Assembly: GCA_051650265.1 (NCBI GenBank)
Contig: JBOFIR010000108.1
Span: 1-61,430 of the forward strand
Source of the DNA: JBOFEH01 sp051650265
GTDB lineage: Bacteria > Bacillota > Clostridia > Lachnospirales > Cellulosilyticaceae
Direction: 5' to 3'
DNA: 61,430 bases
Part shown: in pieces, positions 44,211 through 52,771 of the stretch
Layout: each line of letters opens with the position of its first letter
Numbering within the stretch: position 1 is the first letter of the stretch
Notes under the pieces: generated by a model
Database searches by the model: none
What the model was told of the DNA's origin: nothing
Seen by the model: the letters and a program-made list of their open reading frames with translations, nothing else
Made by a program: the position numbers and the translations under genes

Positions 44211-46019
44211 ATGATGTCAGAATCAATGCAAGGACTTAAAAGAACACATTACTGTACAGATCTTAGCGCAGCAAACGTAGGTGAAACAGTTACTGTAACA
44301 GGTTGGGTACAAAGAAGAAGAAACTTAGGTCAACTCTTATTCATCACATTAAGAGACCGTTCAGGATTACTTCAATTATCATTTGGTGAAGAAACAGATG
44401 CAGCTGTATTTGAAAAAGCAGAAAAACTTCGTAGTGAGTTCGTAATCGCTGTAACAGGTGTGGTACGTTCACGTGGAGAAGATGCTAACAAAACAATGAA
44501 AACAGGTGAGATCGAAATCGAGGTCAAAGAACTTCGTATTCTTTCAGAAGCAGAGACAACACCATTTGAGATCTTAGAAAATAGTGATGTAAGAGAAGAA
44601 CTCAGATTAAAATACAGATACCTTGACCTTAGAAGACCAGATATGCAAAACAATCTGATCCTTCGTAGCAAGGTAGCAGGGAGTGTAAGACGTTTCTTAG
44701 AAGAAAACGGCTTCTTAGAAATCGAGACACCAATGCTTACAAAATCAACACCAGAAGGTGCGAGAGATTACCTTGTACCATCACGTGTACACCCAGGTAA
44801 CTTCTATGCATTACCACAATCACCACAGATCTTCAAGCAATTACTCATGGTATCTGGTTATGATAGATACTTCCAAATCGTAAAATGTTTCCGTGATGAG
44901 GACCTTCGTGCTGACCGTCAGCCTGAGTTCACTCAAATCGATATGGAGATGAGCTTCGTTGACGTAGAAGACGTTATGGGCATCAATGAAAGACTCATCC
45001 AAAAGATCTTCAAAGAGACAATGGATATGGATGTTGAACTTCCAATCCAAAGACTCACATACCAAGAAGCGATGGATCGTTACGGTAGTGACAAGCCAGA
45101 CGTACGCTTTGGTGTAGAGCTTACGGACCTGACAGATGTTGTATCTAACTGCGGATTTGCTGTATTTGAAAATGCAATCAATGGCGGCGGCTCAGTACGT
45201 GCGATCAATGCAAAAGGTATGGGAGATATCGGTCGTAAACAAATCGATAGTTTAGTAAAAGTAGGTCAAGACTTTGGTGCAAAAGGTGTGGCTTGGCTTC
45301 AAGTAAGACCAGATGGTGAAGAGAAATCTTCATTCACTAAGTTCTTAGGTGAAGAAACAGTAGCTGCAATCAAAGAGCGTATGGGTGCGACAGACAACGA
45401 CCTGATCTTAGTTGTAGCTGATAAGGCATCAGTAGTATACGCAGCACTTGGTGCACTTCGTCTAGAAGTAGCAAAACGCCAAAAGCTCACATCAAAAGAT
45501 GTCTTCAAATTCGTATGGGTAACAGACTTCCCACTTCTTGAGTATGATGAGGAATCTGGCCGCTATGTAGCGATGCACCACCCATTCACAATGCCAAAAG
45601 ATGAAGACCTTCATCTCATGGAAACAGAGCCATCAAAAGTACGTGCAAAAGCATATGACCTTTGTCTCAATGGTTATGAGCTTGGCGGTGGTAGTATCCG
45701 TATCTATCAACAAGATGTACAAGAGCGTATGTTCAACCTTTTAGGCTTCGACAAAGAAACAGCTTACGAAAGATTTGGTTTCTTACTCAATGCCTTCAAA
45801 TACGGTGTACCACCACACGGTGGTCTTGCATTCGGTCTTGACCGTATCATCATGCTCATGGCTGGATGTGACAACATCAGAGACGTGATCGCATTCCCTA
45901 AAGTAAAAGATGCAAGCTGTCTCATGACAGAGGCACCTGGTACTGTTGATGACAAGCAGCTTCAAGAGCTTTTCTTACAAACAGTAGCGCCAGAAGCTGA
46001 AGTAGAAACAGAAGAATAG
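44211..46019 (+). CDS. aspS: Aspartyl-tRNA synthetase
   Basis: 602 residues. N-terminal OB-fold anticodon domain (about 10-110, WVQRRRNLGQLLFITLRDRSG), class II core with FRDEDLRADRQPEFTQIDMEMSF, and the bacterial GAD insertion (about 300-430). It is the bacterial type, so it may be discriminating or not; an indirect Asn-tRNA route cannot be judged from the window. Start ATG 44211 with GGAGGG upstream. It is the second gene of the His T-box operon, so histidine starvation also raises AspRS. Confidence 0.97.
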   Translation: MMSESMQGLKRTHYCTDLSAANVGETVTVTGWVQRRRNLGQLLFITLRDRSGLLQLSFGEETDAAVFEKAEKLRSEFVIAVTGVVRSRGEDANKTMKTGEIEIEVKELRILSEAETTPFEILENSDVREELRLKYRYLDLRRPDMQNNLILRSKVAGSVRRFLEENGFLEIETPMLTKSTPEGARDYLVPSRVHPGNFYALPQSPQIFKQLLMVSGYDRYFQIVKCFRDEDLRADRQPEFTQIDMEMSFVDVEDVMGINERLIQKIFKETMDMDVELPIQRLTYQEAMDRYGSDKPDVRFGVELTDLTDVVSNCGFAVFENAINGGGSVRAINAKGMGDIGRKQIDSLVKVGQDFGAKGVAWLQVRPDGEEKSSFTKFLGEETVAAIKERMGATDNDLILVVADKASVVYAALGALRLEVAKRQKLTSKDVFKFVWVTDFPLLEYDEESGRYVAMHHPFTMPKDEDLHLMETEPSKVRAKAYDLCLNGYELGGGSIRIYQQDVQERMFNLLGFDKETAYERFGFLLNAFKYGVPPHGGLAFGLDRIIMLMAGCDNIRDVIAFPKVKDASCLMTEAPGTVDDKQLQELFLQTVAPEAEVETEE

Positions 46020-46027
46020 AAAATATA

Positions 46028-46060
46028 ATCCCAGAATACCCTGTGTATTCTGGGATTTTT
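46028..46060 (+). terminator. Terminator after aspS
   Basis: 12-bp perfect stem (46028-46039 / 46045-46056), 5-base loop and T run. The ribosome site of the next gene follows at once, so some read-through may serve it. Confidence 0.9.
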
Positions 46061-46076
46061 GCTAAGGAGAAGGCGT

Positions 46077-46619
46077 ATGAGAATAAAAGAAACACTTGTC
46101 TTTGAAGATTTTGTGCAAATGTATGGGCTTGAGGCACTGTATTATACAGAAGAACATATTACACCTGCAGAGGAGTCCTATAGATGGTATCAACAGCATC
46201 CCTACAGTGTGTGTGCTTTAGAGGATGGGGGAAAGATTATGGCATTTATCAATTTATTTCCTATAGGAGAAGACCTTTTTGAGCAGATTAAGTCGGGAAC
46301 ATTCAATGATAAGGAACTTAAGGCAGAGCAGCTCGTAGATATCAGGCAGCCTGTTGAGGGGACGGTTCATATGTTTTTATGTTGTATTGTCATTCATGAA
46401 GACTATAGGGGACAAGGGGTGTTAAAGCAATTACTCCAAGAGGCAAGCAGACCTTATGAGGGGATACAGATTGAATGTATGATTACAGATAATGTCACAC
46501 CAGAAGGTGAGAGACTGTCTAGGAAGCTGGGGATGCAGTATGTAAGGGAGACTGTGTTTGAGTCTGTTATTTATATGGGAGACTATAAACGATGTATTGC
46601 ACAACTGAAGGCTGTCTAA
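46077..46619 (+). CDS. GNAT family N-acetyltransferase
   Basis: 180 residues from the ATG at 46077 (AAGGAG eight bases upstream). The central strand FLCCIVIHEDYRGQGVLKQLLQEA near residue 105 holds the acetyl-CoA loop. The last part, TPEGERLSRKLGMQYVRET, is typical. Substrate unknown. Confidence 0.75.
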   Translation: MRIKETLVFEDFVQMYGLEALYYTEEHITPAEESYRWYQQHPYSVCALEDGGKIMAFINLFPIGEDLFEQIKSGTFNDKELKAEQLVDIRQPVEGTVHMFLCCIVIHEDYRGQGVLKQLLQEASRPYEGIQIECMITDNVTPEGERLSRKLGMQYVRETVFESVIYMGDYKRCIAQLKAV

Positions 46620-46702
46620 ATGTAGTCATAGATACGTGATGGCTGAAAGACTTGTAGTATACTAAGTTAAAATCAAAGTGATAGGAGTAGGGAGAGACGA
46701 AT

Positions 46703-47347
46703 ATGGCTAATCTACAAAAAATAAAAAACGGTAAAAGAACGTATGCAATCACACCACACATCCCTGGAGGTTTTATTACTCCAGATCAGCTGATCAAAAT
46801 CGGCGAGGTGACCAAAAAGTATAAGGGTGTTTTGAAAATTACATCAGGACAACGTATTTTGATAACCCAGCTACAACTAGAGGATATCCCTACTATATGG
46901 GAAGAGCTTGGGATGGAACCAGCAGTGAGGGAGCAAAACTCAGTAAAGAATGTAGAGATGTGTCCTGCTGGATTTTGCAAGCGTTCCAAGGTCAACTCCA
47001 TCGGAATCGGGATGAAGCTTTCTCATCGGTATCAGTGGGCCGAGATGCCTTGTCGTACCAAGATCGGGGTAGCAGGGTGCCGCAATGCATGTGGGAGTGT
47101 CTATAGCAAAGATATAGGTGTCATAGGTGACAAGGATGGCTACATGCTAACCATAGGGGGATCTGCAGGATTTCATCCAAGACAAGCAGATATCGTGGCA
47201 ACAGGGCTAACGGAGAGAGAAACTTTGCAGATGATCACGGGATTTATAAGCTTTTATAGGGAGCAAGCCATACCAGGGGAAAAAATAGGGTTCTTTGTAG
47301 ATCGTATGGGGATACAAGTTATAAAAAATCAGTTGGGTGTGGATTGA
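46703..47347 (+). CDS. Short nitrite/sulfite reductase-like (siroheme/4Fe-4S) protein
   Basis: 214 residues. Half-ferredoxin domain (about 15-75), then a siroheme/4Fe-4S domain with cysteines in EMCPAGFCKRSK near 95 and GVAGCRNACGSVYSKDIGV near 130. This is about a third of a full assimilatory reductase, a size common in Clostridia for single-domain NirB-like proteins that may take electrons from a separate ferredoxin or reductase. No siroheme synthesis genes are adjacent. Start behind GGAGTAGGGAGAG. Confidence 0.75.
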   Translation: MANLQKIKNGKRTYAITPHIPGGFITPDQLIKIGEVTKKYKGVLKITSGQRILITQLQLEDIPTIWEELGMEPAVREQNSVKNVEMCPAGFCKRSKVNSIGIGMKLSHRYQWAEMPCRTKIGVAGCRNACGSVYSKDIGVIGDKDGYMLTIGGSAGFHPRQADIVATGLTERETLQMITGFISFYREQAIPGEKIGFFVDRMGIQVIKNQLGVD

Positions 47348-47438
47348 AAAACAAAAAAGTAAAGAATGAAAGTTTAAAAATATAGGAATAAGACGAGTGA
47401 TTGGATTCATACATTGAATTAAGCGTCAAATAAAAAGG

Positions 47439-47467
47439 TTTACTTAGTAAAATTTAACAGATATAAT
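47439..47467 (+). promoter_or_regulatory. Promoter of the B12 operon
   Basis: TTTACT (47439-47444) and TATAAT (47462-47467) with a 17-bp spacer, directly upstream of the riboswitch. Transcription should start near 47474. Confidence 0.7.
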
Positions 47468-47486
47468 AAAAATGAACTTAATAAAA

Positions 47487-47654
47487 AGTAGTAGGTTTAC
47501 TATCCTAGACGGTAGTAATTAAAAGGGAAGATGGGTGTAAGTCCCACACGGTCCCGCCGCTGTAAGAGAAGAGTTTCTTACAAAACCCACTGAAAGTGAT
47601 TTCGGGAAGGGGTAAGAAGTGATGATGCTCAAGTCAGAAGACCTGCCTATTACT
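47487..47654 (+). promoter_or_regulatory. Cobalamin (B12) riboswitch
   Basis: Contains the conserved core in order: AAAAGGGAAG (47521-47530), GGGTGTAAGTCCCACACGG, CCGCCGCTGTAA (the B12-box region), CCCACTG, GGGAAGG (47604-47610) and GATGATGCTCAAGTCAGAAG. The 5' AGTAGTAGGT and 3' GCCTATTACT ends pair as P1. It should bind adenosyl- or methylcobalamin and switch off the operon downstream, probably through the terminator at 47883. Confidence 0.95.
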
Positions 47655-47882
47655 GTACTTAGAAACTCTACGAGCGATGGAGAAAAGTATAATAATAAAG
47701 GCAGTTATAGCCCTTGTTTAGCATGCACAAAGAAATGATGATAGATTTTTTTGTGTCGTCGTAGTGAAGTGAGCGTTTGAATCGGTTCACTATGACACGA
47801 ACTGATATGTGCCCATTGGTCACTTGTGTTTGGTATGTAATTGAGGGGAATACCATGTACTTTATTTATTATAATGATCACG
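47655..47882 (+). other. Long expression-platform region between riboswitch and terminator
   Basis: No ORF with a ribosome site. A hairpin (GTCGTAGTGAA 47758-47768 / TTCACTATGAC 47786-47796) lies in the middle. The 230-base distance between aptamer and terminator is long, so an extra regulatory element or alternative structure may exist. Confidence 0.5.
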
Positions 47883-47910
47883 AACCTTGCCGTAATGGCA
47901 AGGTTTTTTT
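47883..47910 (+). terminator. Riboswitch-associated terminator
   Basis: 9-bp stem AACCTTGCC (47883-47891) / GGCAAGGTT (47897-47905) and a T run, 33 bases before the first gene of the B12 operon. Confidence 0.85.
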
Positions 47911-47943
47911 GTGTTGAGTTTTAAAACAAAAGGAGGAAGAAGA

Positions 47944-50900
47944 ATGAAGCAGAAAAAAAGAGTGCTCAGTTGGTTACTGATTATTGTACTGATGATCGTG
48001 AATAGTATGCCATCTTTTGCACAAGTAATGCCGTTGGTGATTTCTGAAATAGGGTATGTTAACTTAGAAAACGGCAAAGATGCAGAAATGAGTTTCAAAG
48101 CAAGAAATATTACAATAGTGGATCAGAAAGCACATTTCATTACCGCTTTATATGATGAGCACACTAATGAGATGATTCACTACAATTATGTGGTTGAGAC
48201 AATACCGGCTAATCAGGAGAAGTTGTGGGGGGCATGTATGCCTATCCCACAAGAAGGAGACTACAAAATTAAGGTTTTTGCATGGGAGGATATGCAGAAT
48301 CTTAAATTACTTAGTAATGTGCTTGAGGTGGGGGCAGATCAAGAGCTTGCACAGCCTTATGTACAAATTTTAAAAGAAACCAGTACATATATTGCTGGTC
48401 AAACACCAAGTGCGATAGCAGCTATTGGCGGTGAATGGAGTGTATTAGGTCTTGCAAGGGCGGGTTACCCTGTAAGTGAGGACTATTATGAAACTTACTA
48501 TGCCAAAGTAGTAGAAGCCGTTCAAAAGGAAGTTGTAAAAGGGAGACCTTTTGGGTACAAGGTAACAGAAACTCAAAGAATCGCTATGGCATTAACTGCT
48601 ATGGGTAAAGATGCAACCAATGTGGGTGGTATTGATCTTATAGATTATAGCTGGAATAAGGCCAAGAACTTCCCTGGGTTATCTGGAACGCAGGCAGAAC
48701 TGGGTGGAAGACAGGGGTTAAATGAACTCATCTTTGGGCTCATCACAGTAGATTTACAGCAAAGTGAGCAGTCTGTAGATGCAAGTATTACAAGAGATCA
48801 AATTATTGATAAAATGCTTACAGAGTATCGTACAGCAGATGGTGGTTTTGCACTAAATAAAGGTGGTGCAAAGGCAGATGTAGATATTACAGGGATGACA
48901 TTACAAGCGCTAGCACCTTATTATGATACGAATGCACAGGTTAAAAAGGCTGTAGATGAGGCACTTGATACTTTGTCACAGTTACAAACACCAGAAGGTG
49001 GATTTACAGCAGGTGATTTTAGTGGGAAAACTGTAACGAGTGAAAGTACTTCACAAGTTGTGGTAGCACTTACAGCGCTCAATATTGATCCAACTCAAGA
49101 TGCAAGATTCATCAAGGGAGAAAATAACCCTATTACAAATCTATTAAGCTATTATGCAGGTGATGGTCAGTTTAGACATACTCCAGATGGCGGGACCAAT
49201 ATGATGGCGACAGAACAGTGTCACTATGCTTTGGTTGCCTATGATCGCCTGCTAAAAGGGGAAAATAGACTTTATGACATGACGGATGTGACTTTAGATG
49301 AGCTAGAAAAGATAGAAGTGACATTAAACATAGATAGAAGTTCTATTGCAGAGGCTACTGTATTAAATGGAATGGGATATCAAGAAACACTTGCACAACC
49401 GCTGAAGGTAGAAGTGGTAGAAGGTGCTAAAGTTGTTGATGTATTAGAAGCGGCAGCAATAAAGTATGGATTTGAATTAAAGCTCAATGATGGAAAAAAC
49501 TATTTAGAAGGCATTGATGGGATTCATCATAGAGAAGATAGTGAAATTTTTGAAGAGATGTGTAAGAACTTTGGGTTAAAAAATATTCCTGACATTTTCC
49601 AATATGCAGGGTGGTTATATGAGATTAATCATACATATGGACAAGGGATTACTCAAGATACTGTAAAAAATGGTGATGAAATTGATTTCAGATATACACT
49701 TTACTTTGGATCTAGCATAGGTGGAGAATGGATCAATTTTGACTGGGAATTTGTAGATGCTTACAGATCGCTTGAGGCCTTAATAAACTCAGTCAATCCA
49801 TCAGATTATATAGGAGATGAGCTTGTCGCATTAAATCAAGCACTGGATGATGCGAATCAAGTATTAGGGACGATTGATGAAGAAGCGCAAGGGATGTGGA
49901 TTCATTATATTGGTCAAAAGCAAACAAGTCTTTGGGGGCCAGGTTCACCAACTGAAGCGTTAGTCAATGCACAAAAAACACTTCAAATGGCAATAGACAA
50001 AGTTGCTCAACCTATCGGAAAGGTTTCACTCGCTATTGAAAAAAGAACAATAGGTAAAGGTGATACCCTTACCCTTACTGAAGTTGATTTATTTGAAGGT
50101 GATACAGCTTGGGATGTGATCGAGAGAGAAACAACTGCAAGAGAGATTGCCGTAGAAGCTACTAAAAATGAACAATTTGGTAGTATTTATATCTCATCAA
50201 TAGATGGAGATGGGGAGTTTGATTATGGAAGTGGAAGTGGTTGGAAGTATTCTGTAAATGAAAAGTTCCCTGAAGTAGGTGTATCGGCTTATGATTTGGC
50301 TGATGGGGATACCGTAAGATTGAGATTCTGTGTAACAGTAGGTAGTAGTGAACTTGATGTACCTTTAGCTGAGCTCCTCAAAACATATATCCAAGACGCA
50401 AAAACTTATAAAGCTACAGGATACACAGAGGCGTCTTTTGCTACGTTACAAAAAGCTATTCTTGATGCAGAAGTGATTGCTAAAGATGAGCAGTACAATA
50501 GTATGGCAACTGAAAAAGAGCTCGTGGTAAGCCAAGCAATTGGTGGATTGATAGAAGGGATCAAAGGATTAGAGAAAGATATCGAAAAGCCATTGCCACC
50601 GAGTGAGATCCCATCAGATTTTGAGAATAATATTGGGCTTAACAAAGACTTCCTTGAAATGAAGATCGGAGATGAGTACAAGATTGTTGCGAGAAGATTG
50701 GCAGAAATTATTGATAATCCAATAGCTAATACCATTACACATCCCAAATATCACTATGAAGTAGTAAAGGGAAATAGTGTCAGTGTGGATGAGACAGGTA
50801 AGGTAGTCGCAATCAAAGAAGGAACAAGTATTATTGCCGTCACTTATGATGCTGTGACAGCCAATGGCATAGGGTATGATGCTATTTCACCAATTAATAC

Positions 50901-52695
50901 AGGTTTATTTGTGGTAGATGTAACAAATGGTACAGATACCGGGATTAGTATTGCGATCCAGAGTGAAGAAGATGGTGTCGTGAAACAAACAAGAAGTTAT
51001 GATACTTACTATTTTACAGGAGATTCTATTGACTATAGTTTTTCAGTAGCAGCCACAGGTGGGGCTATTGAAACTGTAAAAGTAAATGGGCAAATCATAG
51101 CACCACAAGGGAGTATTTACACAGCACCCCTTAGAAACAGTGGCAACATTATAGAAGTCGTAGCAAGTAATGAAAAAGGCAAAGAAGTATTTGCCCAAGT
51201 AGTAGATGCAAGAAAAATAGAAATCAATGTAGAGAACCTTACAGATCCTGAGAGAAATGATGCCATTGAAGTGGGTGATGACGTCAAAGTAAGCTTTAAA
51301 GGGATCACACTACCTGTATACAAATTAGCAACCATATATAACCCTTCATGGAGTAGCGAGTGGGAGCCAAATGGTGGGGCAAAAGTAGCCTATAGCTGTG
51401 ATTTGCTTGGTGGTGTGATTAAGGGTAAAGAAACCCAATATGATTTAGCAACAAATAATGCGATTCAATTTGAGGCAACAAAAGAAGGCACTTATAGATT
51501 TGCTGATGGGCATATTGATGAAGGTTGGTGGGGAGAGCCACTAGGTATGGATAAAGAAATGGAGGGGCCTGGAGATGCCAATTTAGGTGCAGCACATCAT
51601 AATGATCTCTTTTCACAACTGCCAGAGTTTTCTATTGAAGTAGGCCCAGCGATCAATAGGCCAGTAATAGGTGTAGAGATTGAAAAAAATATACCTGAGA
51701 TTGAAGTGGGTGAGTCTTATCAGCTTAAAGGAAAAGTATTGCCAACCAATGCAAGTGAGCAAAGCCTTATCTGGTCTTCAAGTAATGAAGCTATTGCAAC
51801 AGTTGATGCAAATGGCAAATTAACGGGAGTAGGAGCTGGGAAAGCAACGATTACTGCACAAGCAAAAGATGCAGAAGTTAAGGCTTCTGTAGAAGTGACG
51901 ATTATCCCAGAGCGGCCAGCAACAGAGGAAGAAAAGACCAGTCTGAAACAAAGTATAGAGAGAGCAAAACAATTTGATCAAGCCATTTATACCATTGAAT
52001 CATGGGAGGACTTACAAGCAGCGCTTACTGATGCAGAAACTATTTATACTAGCAATGAAGTTTTATTAGAACAAGTTAATGGGGCTAAAAATAAGTTAGA
52101 TGCAGCTATAAGAGGCTTGCAATATGATTTCTCTCGCACAGAAGTAGAAATTAGAACAGAGACAATCACACCAGGTTCAGAGGTGGCGATTTATCTCCCT
52201 CAATTAGTCAAACCAGATGTTTATTTTTATCCACTAGGAAAAGAAATCTATATGATTTATAACTCTAATTTTGAAGGACTAAAAGAAATTCAAGCAAGTA
52301 ATGCGGTGAATAGTAGTGGGGAGATTGATGAAGAAGCCCTCAGAACAATCACTTTCGTTGTACCGGAAAATACAACACCTGGGGTTTATAAGATCAATGG
52401 AGGATTGGTCCAAGCGAAGTCATTTATGCCGCCTAATCGTTATCACAATCAAAAATACTACGAAGGCAGAATGCCAGAGATAGAAATTACAGTGGTAGCA
52501 AAAGAAAGTAACACATTGCCACAGGAAGAATTGCCTCCGACAACTACTGCTCAAGCAATCAGAGTAGTAGGCTTCAATGGTGTAGGGAGGATGACTTTGC
52601 CTAAGAGGGCAGGCCTAGAAGATCGTACCCATAGACTGCTAGTGAGCTATCTGCAGTGGTATGAAAAGTATGATGTAAAAATGATAATGATCTGA
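47944..52695 (+). CDS. Giant exported transcobalamin-like protein (alpha/alpha barrel plus two DUF4430 domains)
   Basis: 1583 residues, ATG behind AGGAGGAAG. Signal peptide about 1-27. Order: N-terminal beta domain (30-120); prenyltransferase-like alpha/alpha barrel (about 160-450, with GGEWSVLGLARAG and DITGMTLQALAPYY); DUF4430 #1 (455-590, YAGWLYEINH); FIVAR-like three-helix unit (600-680); DUF4430 #2 (692-800, GSGSGWKYSVN); FIVAR; Ig-like Big2 domain (about 900-990); another Big2 (1237-1320); FIVAR (1332-1392). Barrel plus DUF4430 is the architecture of intrinsic factor and transcobalamin. First gene under the B12 riboswitch, so a corrinoid-binding surface protein is inferred. No LPxTG or SLH anchor; the last 45 residues look unlike the rest and may be a truncation. 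Confidence 0.85.
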   Translation: MKQKKRVLSWLLIIVLMIVNSMPSFAQVMPLVISEIGYVNLENGKDAEMSFKARNITIVDQKAHFITALYDEHTNEMIHYNYVVETIPANQEKLWGACMPIPQEGDYKIKVFAWEDMQNLKLLSNVLEVGADQELAQPYVQILKETSTYIAGQTPSAIAAIGGEWSVLGLARAGYPVSEDYYETYYAKVVEAVQKEVVKGRPFGYKVTETQRIAMALTAMGKDATNVGGIDLIDYSWNKAKNFPGLSGTQAELGGRQGLNELIFGLITVDLQQSEQSVDASITRDQIIDKMLTEYRTADGGFALNKGGAKADVDITGMTLQALAPYYDTNAQVKKAVDEALDTLSQLQTPEGGFTAGDFSGKTVTSESTSQVVVALTALNIDPTQDARFIKGENNPITNLLSYYAGDGQFRHTPDGGTNMMATEQCHYALVAYDRLLKGENRLYDMTDVTLDELEKIEVTLNIDRSSIAEATVLNGMGYQETLAQPLKVEVVEGAKVVDVLEAAAIKYGFELKLNDGKNYLEGIDGIHHREDSEIFEEMCKNFGLKNIPDIFQYAGWLYEINHTYGQGITQDTVKNGDEIDFRYTLYFGSSIGGEWINFDWEFVDAYRSLEALINSVNPSDYIGDELVALNQALDDANQVLGTIDEEAQGMWIHYIGQKQTSLWGPGSPTEALVNAQKTLQMAIDKVAQPIGKVSLAIEKRTIGKGDTLTLTEVDLFEGDTAWDVIERETTAREIAVEATKNEQFGSIYISSIDGDGEFDYGSGSGWKYSVNEKFPEVGVSAYDLADGDTVRLRFCVTVGSSELDVPLAELLKTYIQDAKTYKATGYTEASFATLQKAILDAEVIAKDEQYNSMATEKELVVSQAIGGLIEGIKGLEKDIEKPLPPSEIPSDFENNIGLNKDFLEMKIGDEYKIVARRLAEIIDNPIANTITHPKYHYEVVKGNSVSVDETGKVVAIKEGTSIIAVTYDAVTANGIGYDAISPINTGLFVVDVTNGTDTGISIAIQSEEDGVVKQTRSYDTYYFTGDSIDYSFSVAATGGAIETVKVNGQIIAPQGSIYTAPLRNSGNIIEVVASNEKGKEVFAQVVDARKIEINVENLTDPERNDAIEVGDDVKVSFKGITLPVYKLATIYNPSWSSEWEPNGGAKVAYSCDLLGGVIKGKETQYDLATNNAIQFEATKEGTYRFADGHIDEGWWGEPLGMDKEMEGPGDANLGAAHHNDLFSQLPEFSIEVGPAINRPVIGVEIEKNIPEIEVGESYQLKGKVLPTNASEQSLIWSSSNEAIATVDANGKLTGVGAGKATITAQAKDAEVKASVEVTIIPERPATEEEKTSLKQSIERAKQFDQAIYTIESWEDLQAALTDAETIYTSNEVLLEQVNGAKNKLDAAIRGLQYDFSRTEVEIRTETITPGSEVAIYLPQLVKPDVYFYPLGKEIYMIYNSNFEGLKEIQASNAVNSSGEIDEEALRTITFVVPENTTPGVYKINGGLVQAKSFMPPNRYHNQKYYEGRMPEIEITVVAKESNTLPQEELPPTTTAQAIRVVGFNGVGRMTLPKRAGLEDRTHRLLVSYLQWYEKYDVKMIMI

Positions 52696-52716
52696 AGAAT
52701 AAATCAGTAGTTACAA

Positions 52717-52753
52717 AGAGGTATATTGTAAAAAGTTTAGGCAATATACCTCT
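52717..52753 (+). other. Intra-operon hairpin
   Basis: 12-bp perfect stem (52717-52728 / 52742-52753) between the first and second B12 genes, with no T run. Probably a processing or partial-termination point that tunes the ratio of the two products. Confidence 0.6.
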
Positions 52754-52771
52754 TGATTGGAGGAGGATTAT

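Noticed and set aside
47911..47943. Earlier TTG start of the giant B12 protein
   Set aside because: It lies directly after the terminator T run and overlaps the ribosome site; the ATG at 47944 has perfect spacing.
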